Notes under the pieces: generated by a model
Told to the model about the DNA's origin: nothing
Seen by the model: only the letters and a program-made list of their open reading frames with translations
Database searches by the model: none
Part shown: piece after piece, positions 36,078 through 46,996 of the stretch
Numbering within the stretch: the first letter of the stretch is position 1
How the letters are laid out: the number at the start of each line of letters is the position of its first letter
Origin: Mycolicibacterium iranicum
Lineage (GTDB): Bacteria > Actinomycetota > Actinomycetes > Mycobacteriales > Mycobacteriaceae
Length of the DNA stretch: 64,000 nt
Direction: 5' to 3'
NCBI RefSeq assembly: GCF_002101705.1
Contig: NZ_LQPC01000026.1
Location: forward strand, 248,001 to 312,000
Position numbers and translations under genes: made by a program

Positions 36078-36950
36078 CTACTCCGATGTAATTCCGAGCT
36101 GCTCAGAGCGCTTTTTGGCGGCCTCCACGGCGTTGGCGACAGCCGCGCGCAAACCGCCTCGCTCGAGTTCCCGCAGACCAGCGGCTGTGGTGCCGCCGGG
36201 CGAGGTGACCGTGGCGCGCAATTGCGCCGCGGAAGTGTCCATCGCCGCCCCGAGCGTCGACCCGCCCGAAGGCGTCGCCTCGTCGAGGCGCTCCAGCAGC
36301 ATCGCGGCCGAACCGGCCATCGTCTGCACCACCAGATCCGTCGCCACGGGTCGAGCCAGCCCCGCGTCGACAGCCGCGTCGACGAGCGCCTCGACCATCA
36401 GGAAGAAATAGGCGGGCCCCGAACCCGACACCGCGGTGACGGCGTCGATCTGGGTCTCGGACACCGTGAGAACGCCGCCGACCGCGTCGAAGAGGCTCGA
36501 GACCTCCTTGACGTGTTCGGCGGTGGCGAACCGGCCCGGCGCGATCGCGCTGACGCCGCCGCCGACGAGCATCGGCGCGTTCGGCATCACCCGGACCACG
36601 GGCGCGCCGGCAGGCAGCTTGTTCTCGTAGTAGGTGGTGTTGACGCCTGCGGCGACGCTGACGAAAACCTGTTCGGCTGCGTCACTTTCGGCACGCGCCG
36701 CGGTGTCGGCGATGTCGCCGATGACGTTCTGCACGTCGTGCGGCTTCACCGCAACGATGACGTAGGTCGCCGCGTCGACCGCGTCGGAAACTGAGGTGAC
36801 CCGCACCGAGTACTTCTCGGCGAGGAACTTTGCACGTTCGGGGTACTTCTCCGCGACGACGAGGTCCTTGACCTGCTTGCCGGCGCGCAAGAGTCCCGCC
36901 AGCAGCGCTTCGCCGATATTTCCGCCACCAATGATCGCGATTCTGGCCAT
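36078..36950 (-). CDS. proC: Pyrroline-5-carboxylate reductase
   Basis: The 290-aa enzyme makes proline from pyrroline-5-carboxylate with NADPH. The N-terminal Rossmann motif is IIGGGNIGEALLAGLL, and the C-terminal catalytic block is AVSGSGPAYFFLMVEAL with the tail VTSPGGTTAAGL. The ATG at 36950 (MARIAIIGGG) is preferred; another start at 36962 adds four residues. It is ten to twenty bases downstream of the thioesterase gene, so likely co-transcribed. Confidence 0.94.
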   Translation of the reverse strand: MARIAIIGGGNIGEALLAGLLRAGKQVKDLVVAEKYPERAKFLAEKYSVRVTSVSDAVDAATYVIVAVKPHDVQNVIGDIADTAARAESDAAEQVFVSVAAGVNTTYYENKLPAGAPVVRVMPNAPMLVGGGVSAIAPGRFATAEHVKEVSSLFDAVGGVLTVSETQIDAVTAVSGSGPAYFFLMVEALVDAAVDAGLARPVATDLVVQTMAGSAAMLLERLDEATPSGGSTLGAAMDTSAAQLRATVTSPGGTTAAGLRELERGGLRAAVANAVEAAKKRSEQLGITSE

Positions 36951-36971
36951 GCGGGCAAGCATGGCACGCGG

Positions 36972-37790
36972 TCAGGACGGGAGTGCGGGCACCATCGCCA
37001 GCTGACGGGTCTGCACGATGATGCGGCCCTCGCAGTCGACGACGACGTGGTCCTCGTCGAACCAGTCCTGCCCGATCTGCGTCGCGGTGCACATCACCCT
37101 CAGCCACCCGTCGGCAGGCAACGCGCGCAGATACGCCGTCAGCTGGACGGTGGGCGCCCAGCCAAACCTGTTGACGCCGAAGGTGACCGGGGCCGACACG
37201 TCACCGCACAGCAGGGCGAACAGCACGTCGGGCGCGACCCCCTTGGGACGTACCCAGTACTCGATGACGGGCATGCCGCCGTCCGGGCGGGGATCGAACG
37301 TCGTCAGCGAGGGCCGGATGTCGCAGCCGTGCGCCAGGTGCACGATGTCGGCCATCTTGTGACCGGGCCCGATCGGCTCCAGACCCGGCGGCGGCTCGGG
37401 TGTCATCAGGGGCACCACCGGGTTCACCGACAGCAGCGGCTGAACGTGATGCTCGGGCGTGCCCAGCGTGATCGCCGCACGCAGAGCCGTCCTGTCCCCT
37501 TGCCTCAACTCTACGTCGATGAGGCTGACCCGCCGTCCGCGCTTGCGGACCGTGGTCACGACCTCCATCGAGCCGGGGTCGGGTGCCCACAGGAAGCTGC
37601 CCGACACCGCAATCGGCTCCACACCCGGCTCGCCGAACCCGGTGCGGGCGGCATTGGCGCACAGTGCGAGCATCGCGCCGCCGTGCACCTTCGGGCCGAT
37701 CGTCCAGTGTTCGTTGAGGACACCGTGATAGACCCCGTCGCCGGCGGAGGTCAGCGCCATCGCGTCGGTGAACAGGGTGGAGCTCGTCAT
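36972..37790 (-). CDS. Acyl-CoA thioesterase family protein (double hot-dog)
   Basis: The 272-aa protein contains two hot-dog repeats of the TesB-like 4HBT_3 type, with N-terminal HWTIGPKVHGGAMLALCANA and a C-terminal repeat around FGVNRFGWAPTVQLT. The predicted role is hydrolysis of acyl-CoA in the cytoplasm. It lies between a TIM-barrel gene and proC on the same strand. Chain-length preference cannot be read. Confidence 0.83.
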   Translation of the reverse strand: MTSSTLFTDAMALTSAGDGVYHGVLNEHWTIGPKVHGGAMLALCANAARTGFGEPGVEPIAVSGSFLWAPDPGSMEVVTTVRKRGRRVSLIDVELRQGDRTALRAAITLGTPEHHVQPLLSVNPVVPLMTPEPPPGLEPIGPGHKMADIVHLAHGCDIRPSLTTFDPRPDGGMPVIEYWVRPKGVAPDVLFALLCGDVSAPVTFGVNRFGWAPTVQLTAYLRALPADGWLRVMCTATQIGQDWFDEDHVVVDCEGRIIVQTRQLAMVPALPS

Positions 37791-37806
37791 GTACGCGTCC
37801 TTACGC

Positions 37807-38652
37807 TCAGCGCAGCAGATGCGTCCTGGCGAACTGCAGCGACTCGGTCAACAACCCCTCACGTTCGGCGGCGTTGCGCGCGCCCGAGGTCGTGACCTCG
37901 AGGATGACATGTCCGGAGAAGTCGCTCGCGGCCAGCATCTCGCAGATCTCCGCGGTGGGTTGGGTGCCGTGGCCGGGCACGAGGTGCTCGTCGTGGGAGG
38001 CGCCGCTGCCGTCGCACAGATGCAGGTGCACGAGACCCTCCCCCATGCGCTTGGCCATGTCGACGGCGTCAGTGCCTGCCGTCGCGGTGTGCGAGAGGTC
38101 GAGTGTGTAGTGGGCGTGCCCGCCGTCGAGCGGGTCGTACGAGGGAGCGAACGCCGAGATGCCGGGGCCCGGGTTACCGCCGCGCTTGCGCATCCGCTCG
38201 ATCGACGTCTGGCCCGCGCCGAAGAATCTGTCGGCCCGAAACGGGAACATGTTTTCCACGGCGACCATGACGTCGCTGGACGATTCCAGCTCCGCTACCT
38301 GGTCGCTGAAGCCTTCGGCGTAGCGCCGCTGCCAGCGGAACGGCGGGTGCACGACGACGGTCTGGGCGCCGAGATGCTCGGCCGCCCGCACGCTGCGTTC
38401 CAGTTTCGGGATCGGGTTAGCCCCCCATACCCGCTGGGAGATGAGCAGACACGGCGCGTGCACCGACAAAACAGGCACGTCGTACTGTCGCGACAGCTCC
38501 GCGATGGCCGCGATGTCCTGGCTGACCGTCTCGGCCCACACCATCAGCTCGACACCGTCATAGCCGAGTTTCGCCGCGTACTCGAAAGCGGCCTCGGTCT
38601 TCAACGGATAGACCGAGGCCGTCGAGAGGCCAACCTTGATTGCGGGGCGCAC
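37807..38652 (-). CDS. Sugar phosphate isomerase/epimerase (Rv0498-like TIM barrel)
   Basis: The 281-aa xylose-isomerase-like TIM barrel has metal-ligand-like residues in VVVHPPFRWQ, MVAVENMFPF, YTLDLSHTATAG, HLHLCDGSG and VILEVTTSG. Substrate unknown. It directly follows the acidic membrane-protein gene with three bases between, and both are on the ppx strand. The GTG at 38652 is used. Confidence 0.86.
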   Translation of the reverse strand: MRPAIKVGLSTASVYPLKTEAAFEYAAKLGYDGVELMVWAETVSQDIAAIAELSRQYDVPVLSVHAPCLLISQRVWGANPIPKLERSVRAAEHLGAQTVVVHPPFRWQRRYAEGFSDQVAELESSSDVMVAVENMFPFRADRFFGAGQTSIERMRKRGGNPGPGISAFAPSYDPLDGGHAHYTLDLSHTATAGTDAVDMAKRMGEGLVHLHLCDGSGASHDEHLVPGHGTQPTAEICEMLAASDFSGHVILEVTTSGARNAAEREGLLTESLQFARTHLLR

Positions 38653-38655
38653 CCG

Positions 38656-39858
<1,203 letters not shown>

Positions 39859-39886
39859 CGTCTGTATGCCTTCGAGCCTCGCTGCT

Positions 39887-40963
39887 TCATCGTCCAGCAT
39901 TACGCACGGACACCAGCCGCGCGGCCGATTCTCCTGCCCCGCCCTTGACGGCTTTGTCCGCTCCGCTCACCTTGCCCGATTTGCCGGAACCGCCGGATTT
40001 CGTCGCGGGCTCATTGCCTCCGACGAACGCGGTGCCGTCGGCCTCGCTATCGAGTTTCCGCAGGATAAGCCCCTCACGCAACGCCCATGGACAGATGTCG
40101 ACGCTCTCGATGCCGAGAGCTTTCATGCTCGCCTCCGCCACCAGTGCGCCCGCCACGATCTGGGGAGCCCGGTCGACACTCACCCCTTCCAGTTCTGCTC
40201 GGTCAGCCGCGGTCATCCTAGAGATGAAATTTATGAGTTGCCGAAGACCCGTCGCGGTGAGCGTGCGCTTGACGCGCGGACCCGCCCCCGACGGCGCTGC
40301 ACCGGTGAGCCGTGCCAGCGAACGGAACGTCTTCGACGTCGCGACGGCGAGATCGGGGGTGCCGGCCTCGGTGATCGCCGTCGCGGACTCGGCCAACTCG
40401 TTGGACAACCAGTCGCGCAGCATCGCCACGCGCCGGCGCCCCGGCGGGTCGTCGGGCAGCCATTCCCTTGTCATCCTGCCGGCGCCCAGTGGCAGCGACA
40501 GCGCGACATCCGGCTCCTCGTCCACACCGCTGGACAACTCCAGAGAGCCGCCGCCGATGTCGATGTTGATGATTCGGCCTGCGCTCCAGCCGTACCAGCG
40601 GCGCACTGCGAGAAATGTCAGCCGGGATTCGTCCACCCCGCTGAGCACCCGCAGTTCCACGCCTGTCTCCGCCTTGACGCGCGCGAGCACGTCCTCGGAG
40701 TTGCGGGCGTCACGGACCGCGGAGGTCGCGAACGCCATCAACTCCGAGCATCCCGAACTCGTCGCGATGCGGGCGAACTCGTCGACAGTGCCGACGAGCC
40801 GGTCTGCGCCGCGGCGGGTCAGCTTCCCGGAGTCGTCGATCGCCTCGGCGAGCCGTAGCGACGCTTTCGTCGAACTCATCGGTGTGGGATGCCCACCGCG
40901 ACGGGCGTCCACCACCAAGAGATGGACGGTATTGCTGCCCACGTCGAGCACGCCTAATCGCAC
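39887..40963 (-). CDS. Ppx/GppA-family phosphatase (Rv0496-like)
   Basis: The 358-aa protein of the sugar kinase/HSP70 actin fold starts [20 protein letters not shown] (phosphate-1 motif) and has the second motif [12 protein letters not shown]. Family members hydrolyse polyphosphate or (p)ppGpp; the M. tuberculosis Rv0496 protein is reported as an exopolyphosphatase. The C-terminus carries a Gly/Ser/Lys-rich tail. TAAGTT six bases before the GTG at 40963 suggests a leaderless transcript. Confidence 0.88.
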   Translation of the reverse strand: MRLGVLDVGSNTVHLLVVDARRGGHPTPMSSTKASLRLAEAIDDSGKLTRRGADRLVGTVDEFARIATSSGCSELMAFATSAVRDARNSEDVLARVKAETGVELRVLSGVDESRLTFLAVRRWYGWSAGRIINIDIGGGSLELSSGVDEEPDVALSLPLGAGRMTREWLPDDPPGRRRVAMLRDWLSNELAESATAITEAGTPDLAVATSKTFRSLARLTGAAPSGAGPRVKRTLTATGLRQLINFISRMTAADRAELEGVSVDRAPQIVAGALVAEASMKALGIESVDICPWALREGLILRKLDSEADGTAFVGGNEPATKSGGSGKSGKVSGADKAVKGGAGESAARLVSVRNAGR

Positions 40964-40975
40964 TTCTCCAACTTA

Positions 40976-41779
40976 ATGGGTCTACCGTGGGAAATTGTGA
41001 GCGCATCGCCTTCTCACCCAGGTGAGGTCGAATTGGATTTCGCCCGCGAGTGGGTCGAATTCTATGACCCCGACAACCCTGAGCACCTGATCGCCGCCGA
41101 CATGACGTGGCTGCTGTCGCGGTGGACGTGTGTGTTCGGCACCCCCGCATGCAAGGGCACGGTGGAGGACAGGCCCGACGACGGATGTTGTTCGCATGGC
41201 GCGTTTCTGTCTGATGACGACGATCGCGCCCAACTCGACGACGCGGTGAAAATGCTGACCGACGAGGACTGGCAGTTCCGCGAGAAAGGCCTGGGCAAGA
41301 AGGGCTATCTCGAAATGGACGAGTACGACGGCAAGCCGAACTGGCGGACCCGAAAGTACAAGGGCGCGTGCATCTTTTTGAATCGCCCCGGTTGGGCGAA
41401 GGGAATCGGTTGCGCACTGCACCAGAAGGCCCTCGACATCGGCGTCGAGCCGCTGACGCTCAAGCCCGAGGTGTGCTGGCAGCTCCCGATCCGGCGCACC
41501 CAGGAGTGGGTCACCCGGCCCGACGACACCGAGATCCTCAAGACCACGATCACCGAGTACGACCGGCGTGGTTGGGGCGAGGGCGGCGCCGACCTGCACT
41601 GGTACTGCACCGGTGACCCGAGCACGCATGTCGGTGCCAAGCAGGTGTGGCAGTCCTATGCACCTGAGCTGACCGAGCTGCTCGGCGAGAAGGCGTATGC
41701 CGAGCTGGCGGCAATGTGCAAGCGCCGCAGTGGTTTAGGGCTGATCGCCGTGCATCCCGCGACCCGCGCCGCCGAATGA
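40976..41779 (+). CDS. Conserved hypothetical protein with Cys motifs (Rv0495c-like)
   Basis: The 267-aa protein has clustered cysteines: [49 protein letters not shown] and EVCWQL. These recall the CxxCxxxxC cluster-binding proteins of the YkgJ type, but the order is not an exact match. The ATG at 40976 is only 12 bases from the divergent ppx start; a GTG at 40997 preceded by TACCGT could be the true leaderless start. It overlaps the next gene by ATGA. Confidence 0.78.
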   Translation: MGLPWEIVSASPSHPGEVELDFAREWVEFYDPDNPEHLIAADMTWLLSRWTCVFGTPACKGTVEDRPDDGCCSHGAFLSDDDDRAQLDDAVKMLTDEDWQFREKGLGKKGYLEMDEYDGKPNWRTRKYKGACIFLNRPGWAKGIGCALHQKALDIGVEPLTLKPEVCWQLPIRRTQEWVTRPDDTEILKTTITEYDRRGWGEGGADLHWYCTGDPSTHVGAKQVWQSYAPELTELLGEKAYAELAAMCKRRSGLGLIAVHPATRAAE

Positions 41780-42078
41780 ATGACCGGCTCCTGTTTCTGT
41801 TCCGGTTGATTCCGCCGCGGGCCGACTTCGCGCAGACCATGACCGACGTCGAGCAGCACACGATGCACCTGCACATGACCTACTGGCAGGAGCTGCTGGC
41901 ATCCGGCCGTGTCGTGGTGTACGGCCCGGTCGCCGATCCCGAGGGCGTGTGGGGACTGGGGGTGCTTCGTGTCGCGGACCGCGCCGAGGCGCTTGCGATC
42001 GCCGAAGACGATCCGTCAGTTCGCGCGGGAGTCAACACTTTCGAGATGCTGGAGATCATGGGCGGCACGACGGGCTGA
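41776..42078 (+). CDS. YciI family protein
   Basis: The 100-aa ferredoxin-like fold protein has [20 protein letters not shown] at the start, a His/Asp pair in the [13 protein letters not shown] region, and [20 protein letters not shown]. YciI-like proteins are small dimeric enzymes or enzyme-associated domains of unclear role. The ATG overlaps the preceding stop (ATGA), indicating coupled translation. Confidence 0.8.
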   Translation: MNDRLLFLFRLIPPRADFAQTMTDVEQHTMHLHMTYWQELLASGRVVVYGPVADPEGVWGLGVLRVADRAEALAIAEDDPSVRAGVNTFEMLEIMGGTTG

Positions 42079-42203
42079 GCGCCCTCGGTTCACCCGTAGG
42101 CTGACAGTGCCCAGTGCACCACAGGTCGAACTGCACTCCGGTAGGGATCTGCGCTCCGCTTGCAGCTCAACGTAATTCGGTGATCATCTCGGCGAAGCAA
42201 AAG

Positions 42204-42230
42204 AGCGGCAGCCGTGTGACGGCTACCGCT
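42204..42230. terminator. Hairpin terminator between YciI and regX3
   Basis: AGCGGCAGCCGT and ACGGCTACCGCT pair over 11 of 12 positions around a GTG loop. It lies between two converging transcripts and may serve both. There is an A-rich stretch before it, i.e. a U-tract for the minus-strand (regX3) transcript. Confidence 0.7.
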
Positions 42231-42251
42231 CCATGCCCGCTCGGCTGACGC

Positions 42252-42938
42252 TCAGCCCTCCAGCTTGTATCCGAGACCTCGCACGGTGACCAGATGCACC
42301 GGGTTCGCCGGGTCTGCTTCGATCTTGCTGCGCAACCGCTTCACGTGCACGTCGAGGGTTTTGGTGTCGCCGACATAGTCGGCGCCCCAGACCCGGTCGA
42401 TGAGCTGACCGCGGGTGAGCACCCGCCCACTGTTGCGCATCAGGTATTCGAGAAGATCGAATTCTTTGAGAGGCAACGTGATCGGCTGGCCGTTGACACT
42501 GACCACATGTCGCTCCACGTCCATGCGCACAGGACCGGCCTCCAGGACCCCGTCAGCGATACCGGGGTCCTCGCCGTCGGAACCGCGACGCAGCACGGCG
42601 CGGATCCGGGCGATGAGCTCACGAGCCGAGTACGGCTTGGTCACGTAGTCGTCGGCACCCAGTTCGAGCCCCACGACCTTGTCGATCTCGCTGTCGCGGG
42701 CCGTCACCATGATCACCGGGACGCTCGAACGGGACCGCAACTGCTTGCAGACATCGGTGCCGCTCATCCCGGGCAGCATCAGGTCCAGAAGCACGATGTC
42801 GGCGCCCGCCCGCTCGAACTCGGCCAGGGCTGAGGGCCCGTCGGCAACCACGGTGGCTTCGAAGCCCTCCTTCCGCAGGAGGAAGGCCAGGGGATCGGCC
42901 AAGGACTCCTCGTCCTCCACGATCAGCACGCTGGTCAT
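42252..42938 (-). CDS. regX3: Response regulator RegX3
   Basis: The 228-aa OmpR-type regulator has a receiver domain with phospho-accepting Asp52 (LLDLMLPGM) and a winged-helix domain ending in VTVRGLGYKLEG. With SenX3 it forms the mycobacterial phosphate-starvation system. The ATG at 42938 is seven bases after the senX3 stop; its Shine-Dalgarno (GAGAGGA) is inside senX3. The MIRU-type intergenic repeat known in M. tuberculosis is absent here. Confidence 0.95.
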   Translation of the reverse strand: MTSVLIVEDEESLADPLAFLLRKEGFEATVVADGPSALAEFERAGADIVLLDLMLPGMSGTDVCKQLRSRSSVPVIMVTARDSEIDKVVGLELGADDYVTKPYSARELIARIRAVLRRGSDGEDPGIADGVLEAGPVRMDVERHVVSVNGQPITLPLKEFDLLEYLMRNSGRVLTRGQLIDRVWGADYVGDTKTLDVHVKRLRSKIEADPANPVHLVTVRGLGYKLEG

Positions 42939-42945
42939 CGATGTA

Positions 42946-44157
42946 TCAATCCTCTCGTTCGGGAAGATGGTCAGCACCATCGGCGTCGTCGCCGCGGAGA
43001 TGGGAGGGAACAGCCGCCGGGATCGACATCGTGAACGTCGAGCCGGTGCCCGGCTGACTCCACAGGCGAATGGAGCCGTTGTGGTTGGCGGCGACGTGTT
43101 TGACGATCGCCAGCCCGAGCCCGGTGCCACCGGTGGCCCGGGACCGCGCCTTGTCGACGCGGAAGAATCGTTCGAACACCCGCTCCTGATCGCTGGGCGC
43201 GATGCCGATACCGCGATCGGTGACGGCGATCTCGATGTTCTCGCCCCGCCGGCGACGGCTGATCGACACCGAAGAACCGTTGGGCGAGTAAGCGATTGCG
43301 TTGGATACCAGGTTGGCGACGGCGGTGACAAGCAAGGTCTGGTCACCGAGCACGCGGTAGCCCGTCGGGGCATCGGTGGTGATGGCGATGTCGGCGTTGT
43401 CGGCGGCCACCTTGTGCCGTGACAGGGCCTCGGAGACGACGGTGTCGACGTCGACCTCCCCGAGGTCGGGCAGCCGCTCGCCGCCCTGCAGTCGCGACAG
43501 CTCGATGAGTTCACCGACCATGTTGGCCAGCCGGTTGGATTCGGTGACCATCTTCTCGGCGAAGTGCTTCACCGTCTCCGGGTCGTCGCAGGACGCCAGC
43601 ACCGCCTCGGCCAGGACCCCCATCGCGCCGACCGGCGTCTTGAGCTCGTGGCTGACATTGGCCACGAAATCGCGTCGCGTCGCCTCCATCCGGGCGTGCT
43701 CGGACTGGTCGTCGACGTAGACGACGGCGAATCGGCGATCCTCTTCGGTCAGCAGACGGACATGACCGCGTACCGAAAGCCCGGACCGGCCGGGCTTGCT
43801 TCGTTTGCGGGGCGACAGATCGAAGCCGACCGGCTCGCCCGTGGCGAGTGTGCGTTCTGCGGCCGCCCACGCCCGGTCGTCCAGCAGGCGCTCGCGCACC
43901 AGGCCGAGTTCCTGGGCGCGGTCATTGGTGTACACGACGTCACGAAAGGTGTCGACGACCACGATTCCGACCGGTGACTGCGAGACGATGTGCTCGAGCA
44001 TCCGCGACACCGTGATGCCCGTCTGCTCGGCCGAACGCCGTTGCTGGCGATCCTGAAGCCGCGGCGCCACCCGTACCCCGATCGCCGCACCGATCGACAA
44101 CGCGAGCAGTGCCACGACCGCTGCGAGAAGCAGCGCCGAGATGACACTCACGCGCAA
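42946..44157 (-). CDS. senX3: Sensor histidine kinase SenX3
   Basis: The 403-aa kinase has two N-terminal transmembrane helices (about 5-40), a PAS-like domain (about 48-155, [18 protein letters not shown]), the H-box [12 protein letters not shown] with His170, and a catalytic ATPase domain ([18 protein letters not shown]). It senses phosphate status through the Pst system in other mycobacteria. The GTG at 44157 is used. Co-transcribed with regX3. Confidence 0.95.
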   Translation of the reverse strand: MRVSVISALLLAAVVALLALSIGAAIGVRVAPRLQDRQQRRSAEQTGITVSRMLEHIVSQSPVGIVVVDTFRDVVYTNDRAQELGLVRERLLDDRAWAAAERTLATGEPVGFDLSPRKRSKPGRSGLSVRGHVRLLTEEDRRFAVVYVDDQSEHARMEATRRDFVANVSHELKTPVGAMGVLAEAVLASCDDPETVKHFAEKMVTESNRLANMVGELIELSRLQGGERLPDLGEVDVDTVVSEALSRHKVAADNADIAITTDAPTGYRVLGDQTLLVTAVANLVSNAIAYSPNGSSVSISRRRRGENIEIAVTDRGIGIAPSDQERVFERFFRVDKARSRATGGTGLGLAIVKHVAANHNGSIRLWSQPGTGSTFTMSIPAAVPSHLRGDDADGADHLPERED

Positions 44158-44292
44158 ATCGTACGCATTCGGTGAACGTCATCCCAGCAGCGTGCGGCCA
44201 AAACGGGACAAGTCACAAAGCCAAAGACGGATGTTCGAACCGCCGTCTCCCACTGTTCACCCGCCGTTTGCCGGCCGCCGGGTCGCACCGCG

Positions 44293-45045
44293 CTACTTGG
44301 CTCCCTGCGCGGCCACCGCGGCCGCTCCGGCGGCCGCCGCGTCGGGGTCGAGATAGCTGCCACCCTTGACCGTCGGTGACAAATTTTCGTCCAGGTCATA
44401 GCGCAGCGGAATCCCGGTCGGGATGTTCAGGCCGACGACATCCTCGTCCGACATCCCGTCCAGGTACTTGACGAGCGCTCGCAGCGAATTGCCGTGCGCC
44501 GCGATCAGCACGGTCTTGCCCGCTTTCAGGTCGGGCACGATCACCTCAGTGAAGTACGGCACGAACCGCTCGACGACATCTTTGAGGCATTCGGTGAGCG
44601 GCGCGCCACCCTCGATGTCGGCGTAGCGCACATCGGTGTCCTGACTGAACTCCGAGCCGGGCTCAATCGGCGGCGGCGGGGTGTCGTAGCTGCGACGCCA
44701 CGCCATGAACTGTTCCTCGCCATACTTGGCCTTCGTCTCGGCCTTGTTGAGCCCCTGCAGGGCGCCATAGTGACGCTCGTTGAGGCGCCAGTCGCGGTGC
44801 ACCGGAATCCAGTGCCGGTCGGCTTTGTCGAGCGCGACATTTGCGGTCGTGATGGCGCGCCGCAGCAGCGAGGTGTACAGCACGTCGGGCTGGCGATCCT
44901 GTTCCTTGATGAGCTCGCCGGCGCGAGCCGCCTCAGCCCGCCCCTTGTCGGTCAGGTCGACGTCGACCCATCCGGTGAACAGGTTGAGCGCATTCCATTC
45001 GCTCTCACCGTGGCGGAGCAGGATCAGCGTCGCGGTATCTGCCAT
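44293..45045 (-). CDS. gpm1: 2,3-bisphosphoglycerate-dependent phosphoglycerate mutase
   Basis: The 250-aa glycolytic enzyme starts [17 protein letters not shown], with catalytic His12, and has the second catalytic region [15 protein letters not shown]. It interconverts 3- and 2-phosphoglycerate. An Ala-rich C-terminal tail is present. It is the fourth cistron after the ROK, mshA and YbjN-like genes. It ends 135 bases upstream of the senX3 start. Confidence 0.95.
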   Translation of the reverse strand: MADTATLILLRHGESEWNALNLFTGWVDVDLTDKGRAEAARAGELIKEQDRQPDVLYTSLLRRAITTANVALDKADRHWIPVHRDWRLNERHYGALQGLNKAETKAKYGEEQFMAWRRSYDTPPPPIEPGSEFSQDTDVRYADIEGGAPLTECLKDVVERFVPYFTEVIVPDLKAGKTVLIAAHGNSLRALVKYLDGMSDEDVVGLNIPTGIPLRYDLDENLSPTVKGGSYLDPDAAAAGAAAVAAQGAK

Positions 45046-45067
45046 GGGAGAAATCCTCTCACGCGAA

Positions 45068-45616
45068 TCAGTCGTCGTCCCGCTCGTCCTCGATGAGATG
45101 TTGAAAGGCCTGAAGATTCTTCAGCGACTCCCCGCGGGACACCCGCCACTCCCATTCCTTCTGGATGGACGTGCGAAAACCCAACTCCAACAACGTGTTG
45201 AAGTCCGAGTCCACGGCTTCGAGCACCTGGCCGAGCACCCGGTCGACCTCGTCGGCGGTCACCGACGCCAGCGACATCCGGCCCACGAGATAGATGTCGC
45301 CGACGTTGTCGAGGGTGTAGGCCACGCCGTAGAGCCTGCGGTTGCGTTTGAGAAGGAACTTGTAGACGCCCTCATGGTTCTCGTCGGGACGGCGGCACAC
45401 GAAGGCCTCGACACGCACCGAGTGCTCACCGATCGACAGGATCGTGTTGGTCTTGAGCCTGCGCTCGCCGGGCAGCGCGACGATCAGTCCCGGCAGCCCG
45501 CCTGCGGCGCCTTCGTGGCGGGTATAGGCCAGGTCGTTCTCCGTCAGGGTCGCCTCGATGATGTCCTGGACAGAAGTGCTGCCTGATGCTCGTCGCGCAA
45601 GCGGCTCATCGGTCAT
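45068..45616 (-). CDS. YbjN domain-containing protein (Rv0487-like)
   Basis: The 182-aa cytoplasmic protein has the YbjN/type III secretion chaperone-like fold: [19 protein letters not shown], then [20 protein letters not shown]. Role unknown. The ATG at 45616 overlaps the mshA stop by four bases; the longer in-frame extension into mshA is rejected. Its conserved place between mshA and gpm1 suggests co-expression with mycothiol synthesis. Confidence 0.85.
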   Translation of the reverse strand: MTDEPLARRASGSTSVQDIIEATLTENDLAYTRHEGAAGGLPGLIVALPGERRLKTNTILSIGEHSVRVEAFVCRRPDENHEGVYKFLLKRNRRLYGVAYTLDNVGDIYLVGRMSLASVTADEVDRVLGQVLEAVDSDFNTLLELGFRTSIQKEWEWRVSRGESLKNLQAFQHLIEDERDDD

Positions 45617-46941
45617 GCCCTGACTCCTCGCCTCATCGAGAATCGCCGTCCGCTGCGCTGGGCGGCGAGCTGACGCTGGTGATCGGCGCGGTAGTCGGCG
45701 ATGGCGCGGCCGTAGCCCGCCAGCAGCGCGTCCACGGTGTGCGCCCACGAGAATGTCGCGGCGTGATCGACAGCAGCCCGGCTGAGGGCGGCCGAATCCG
45801 CCCGCAGCACCCCATCCAATGTCTTCGCCCATGCCTCGGGGTCGTGGCCGTCGACCAGGGCTCCGCTGACCCCGTCCCGCACCGCGACGGGCAGCCCGCC
45901 GACCGCGGCCGCCACGACCGGCGTCCCGCACGCCTGCGCCTCGACCGCCACCAGTCCGAAGGATTCGTTGTAACTGGGTACCGCGACGATGTCGGCGGCC
46001 CGGTAGACCTGCACGAGATCCTCGCGGGACTGCGGCGGCAGGAACGTCACGCGGTCGGCGATGCCGAGCTCGGCCGCGAGGCGAACCAGGTTGTCGGGGG
46101 TCGCCAATCCGGATCCCGAGGGTCCGCCGGCGACAAGCACCCGGACCTCGGGCAGAAGGGCGGCGGCACGCAGCAGCACATCCGGCGCCTTGAGCGGCTG
46201 GATCCGCCCGACGAACGCCACGATGCGGGCGTCGGCCTCGAGGCCGAGCGCTGCGCGCGCGGCGCGGCGATCACCGGGGCTGAAGGTCGCGAGGTCGACG
46301 CCGGGGTGGACGACGTCGATGCGCGCCGGGTCGGCCTGATGCAGCGAAACCAGTTGCTGCGCTTCGTGTTCGGTATTGACGATGAGCCGGTCGGCCTCGT
46401 CCACCACCTGCTGCTCGCCGACCGAGCGCATCGGCGGCTCGGGGGTGTCCCCGTCGGCCAGGGATGCGTTCTTGACCGCAGCCAGCGTGTGGGCGGTGTG
46501 CACCAGCGGCACCGCCCACCGGTCCGCGGCCAGCCAGCCGACCTGGCCCGACAGCCAGTAGTGCGAATGCACGATGTCGTAGTAGCCGGGCTCGTGGGTG
46601 GCTTCGGCCCGCAGTACGCCCGCCGTGAACGCGCACAACTGGGTCGGCAGGTCGTTCTTGTCCAGTCCCTCGAACGGGCCCGCCACGACGTTGCGCACGA
46701 CGACGCCCGGTGCCACGGACACCACGGGTTCATCCGCCGATGAGGTGGCCCTGGTGAAGATGTCGACCTCGACACCGCGGCGGGCCAGTTCGAGGGAGGT
46801 TTGCAGAACGTAGACGTTCATCCCGCCTGCATCGCCGGTGCCCGGCTGGGCCAGTGGCGAGGTATGCACGGACAACACCGCCGCCCGGCGTGGCTCGGGA
46901 AGTCCGGAAGGCGGGCCGGCCGGATCGGTCGCTAGACGCAC
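45613..46941 (-). CDS. mshA: D-inositol-3-phosphate glycosyltransferase MshA
   Basis: The 442-aa GT4 glycosyltransferase catalyses the first mycothiol step: GlcNAc transfer from UDP-GlcNAc to inositol-3-phosphate. It has the N-terminal [20 protein letters not shown] loop, [14 protein letters not shown], the [15 protein letters not shown] block and the C-terminal [18 protein letters not shown] motif. The GTG at 46941 is used. It lies downstream of the ROK gene and a polycysteine leader ORF, which fits control by cysteine, the thiol donor of mycothiol. Confidence 0.95.
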   Translation of the reverse strand: MRLATDPAGPPSGLPEPRRAAVLSVHTSPLAQPGTGDAGGMNVYVLQTSLELARRGVEVDIFTRATSSADEPVVSVAPGVVVRNVVAGPFEGLDKNDLPTQLCAFTAGVLRAEATHEPGYYDIVHSHYWLSGQVGWLAADRWAVPLVHTAHTLAAVKNASLADGDTPEPPMRSVGEQQVVDEADRLIVNTEHEAQQLVSLHQADPARIDVVHPGVDLATFSPGDRRAARAALGLEADARIVAFVGRIQPLKAPDVLLRAAALLPEVRVLVAGGPSGSGLATPDNLVRLAAELGIADRVTFLPPQSREDLVQVYRAADIVAVPSYNESFGLVAVEAQACGTPVVAAAVGGLPVAVRDGVSGALVDGHDPEAWAKTLDGVLRADSAALSRAAVDHAATFSWAHTVDALLAGYGRAIADYRADHQRQLAAQRSGRRFSMRRGVRA

Positions 46942-46996
46942 ACGTCATGTCTACACCGCGGCGGAATGTTCCAAACTGCCGACGTGCTGGCCGAAC

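Noticed and set aside
36962..36962. Alternative proC start four codons upstream
   Set aside because: MARIAIIGGG at 36950 is the usual proC N-terminus; the upstream codon has no better Shine-Dalgarno.
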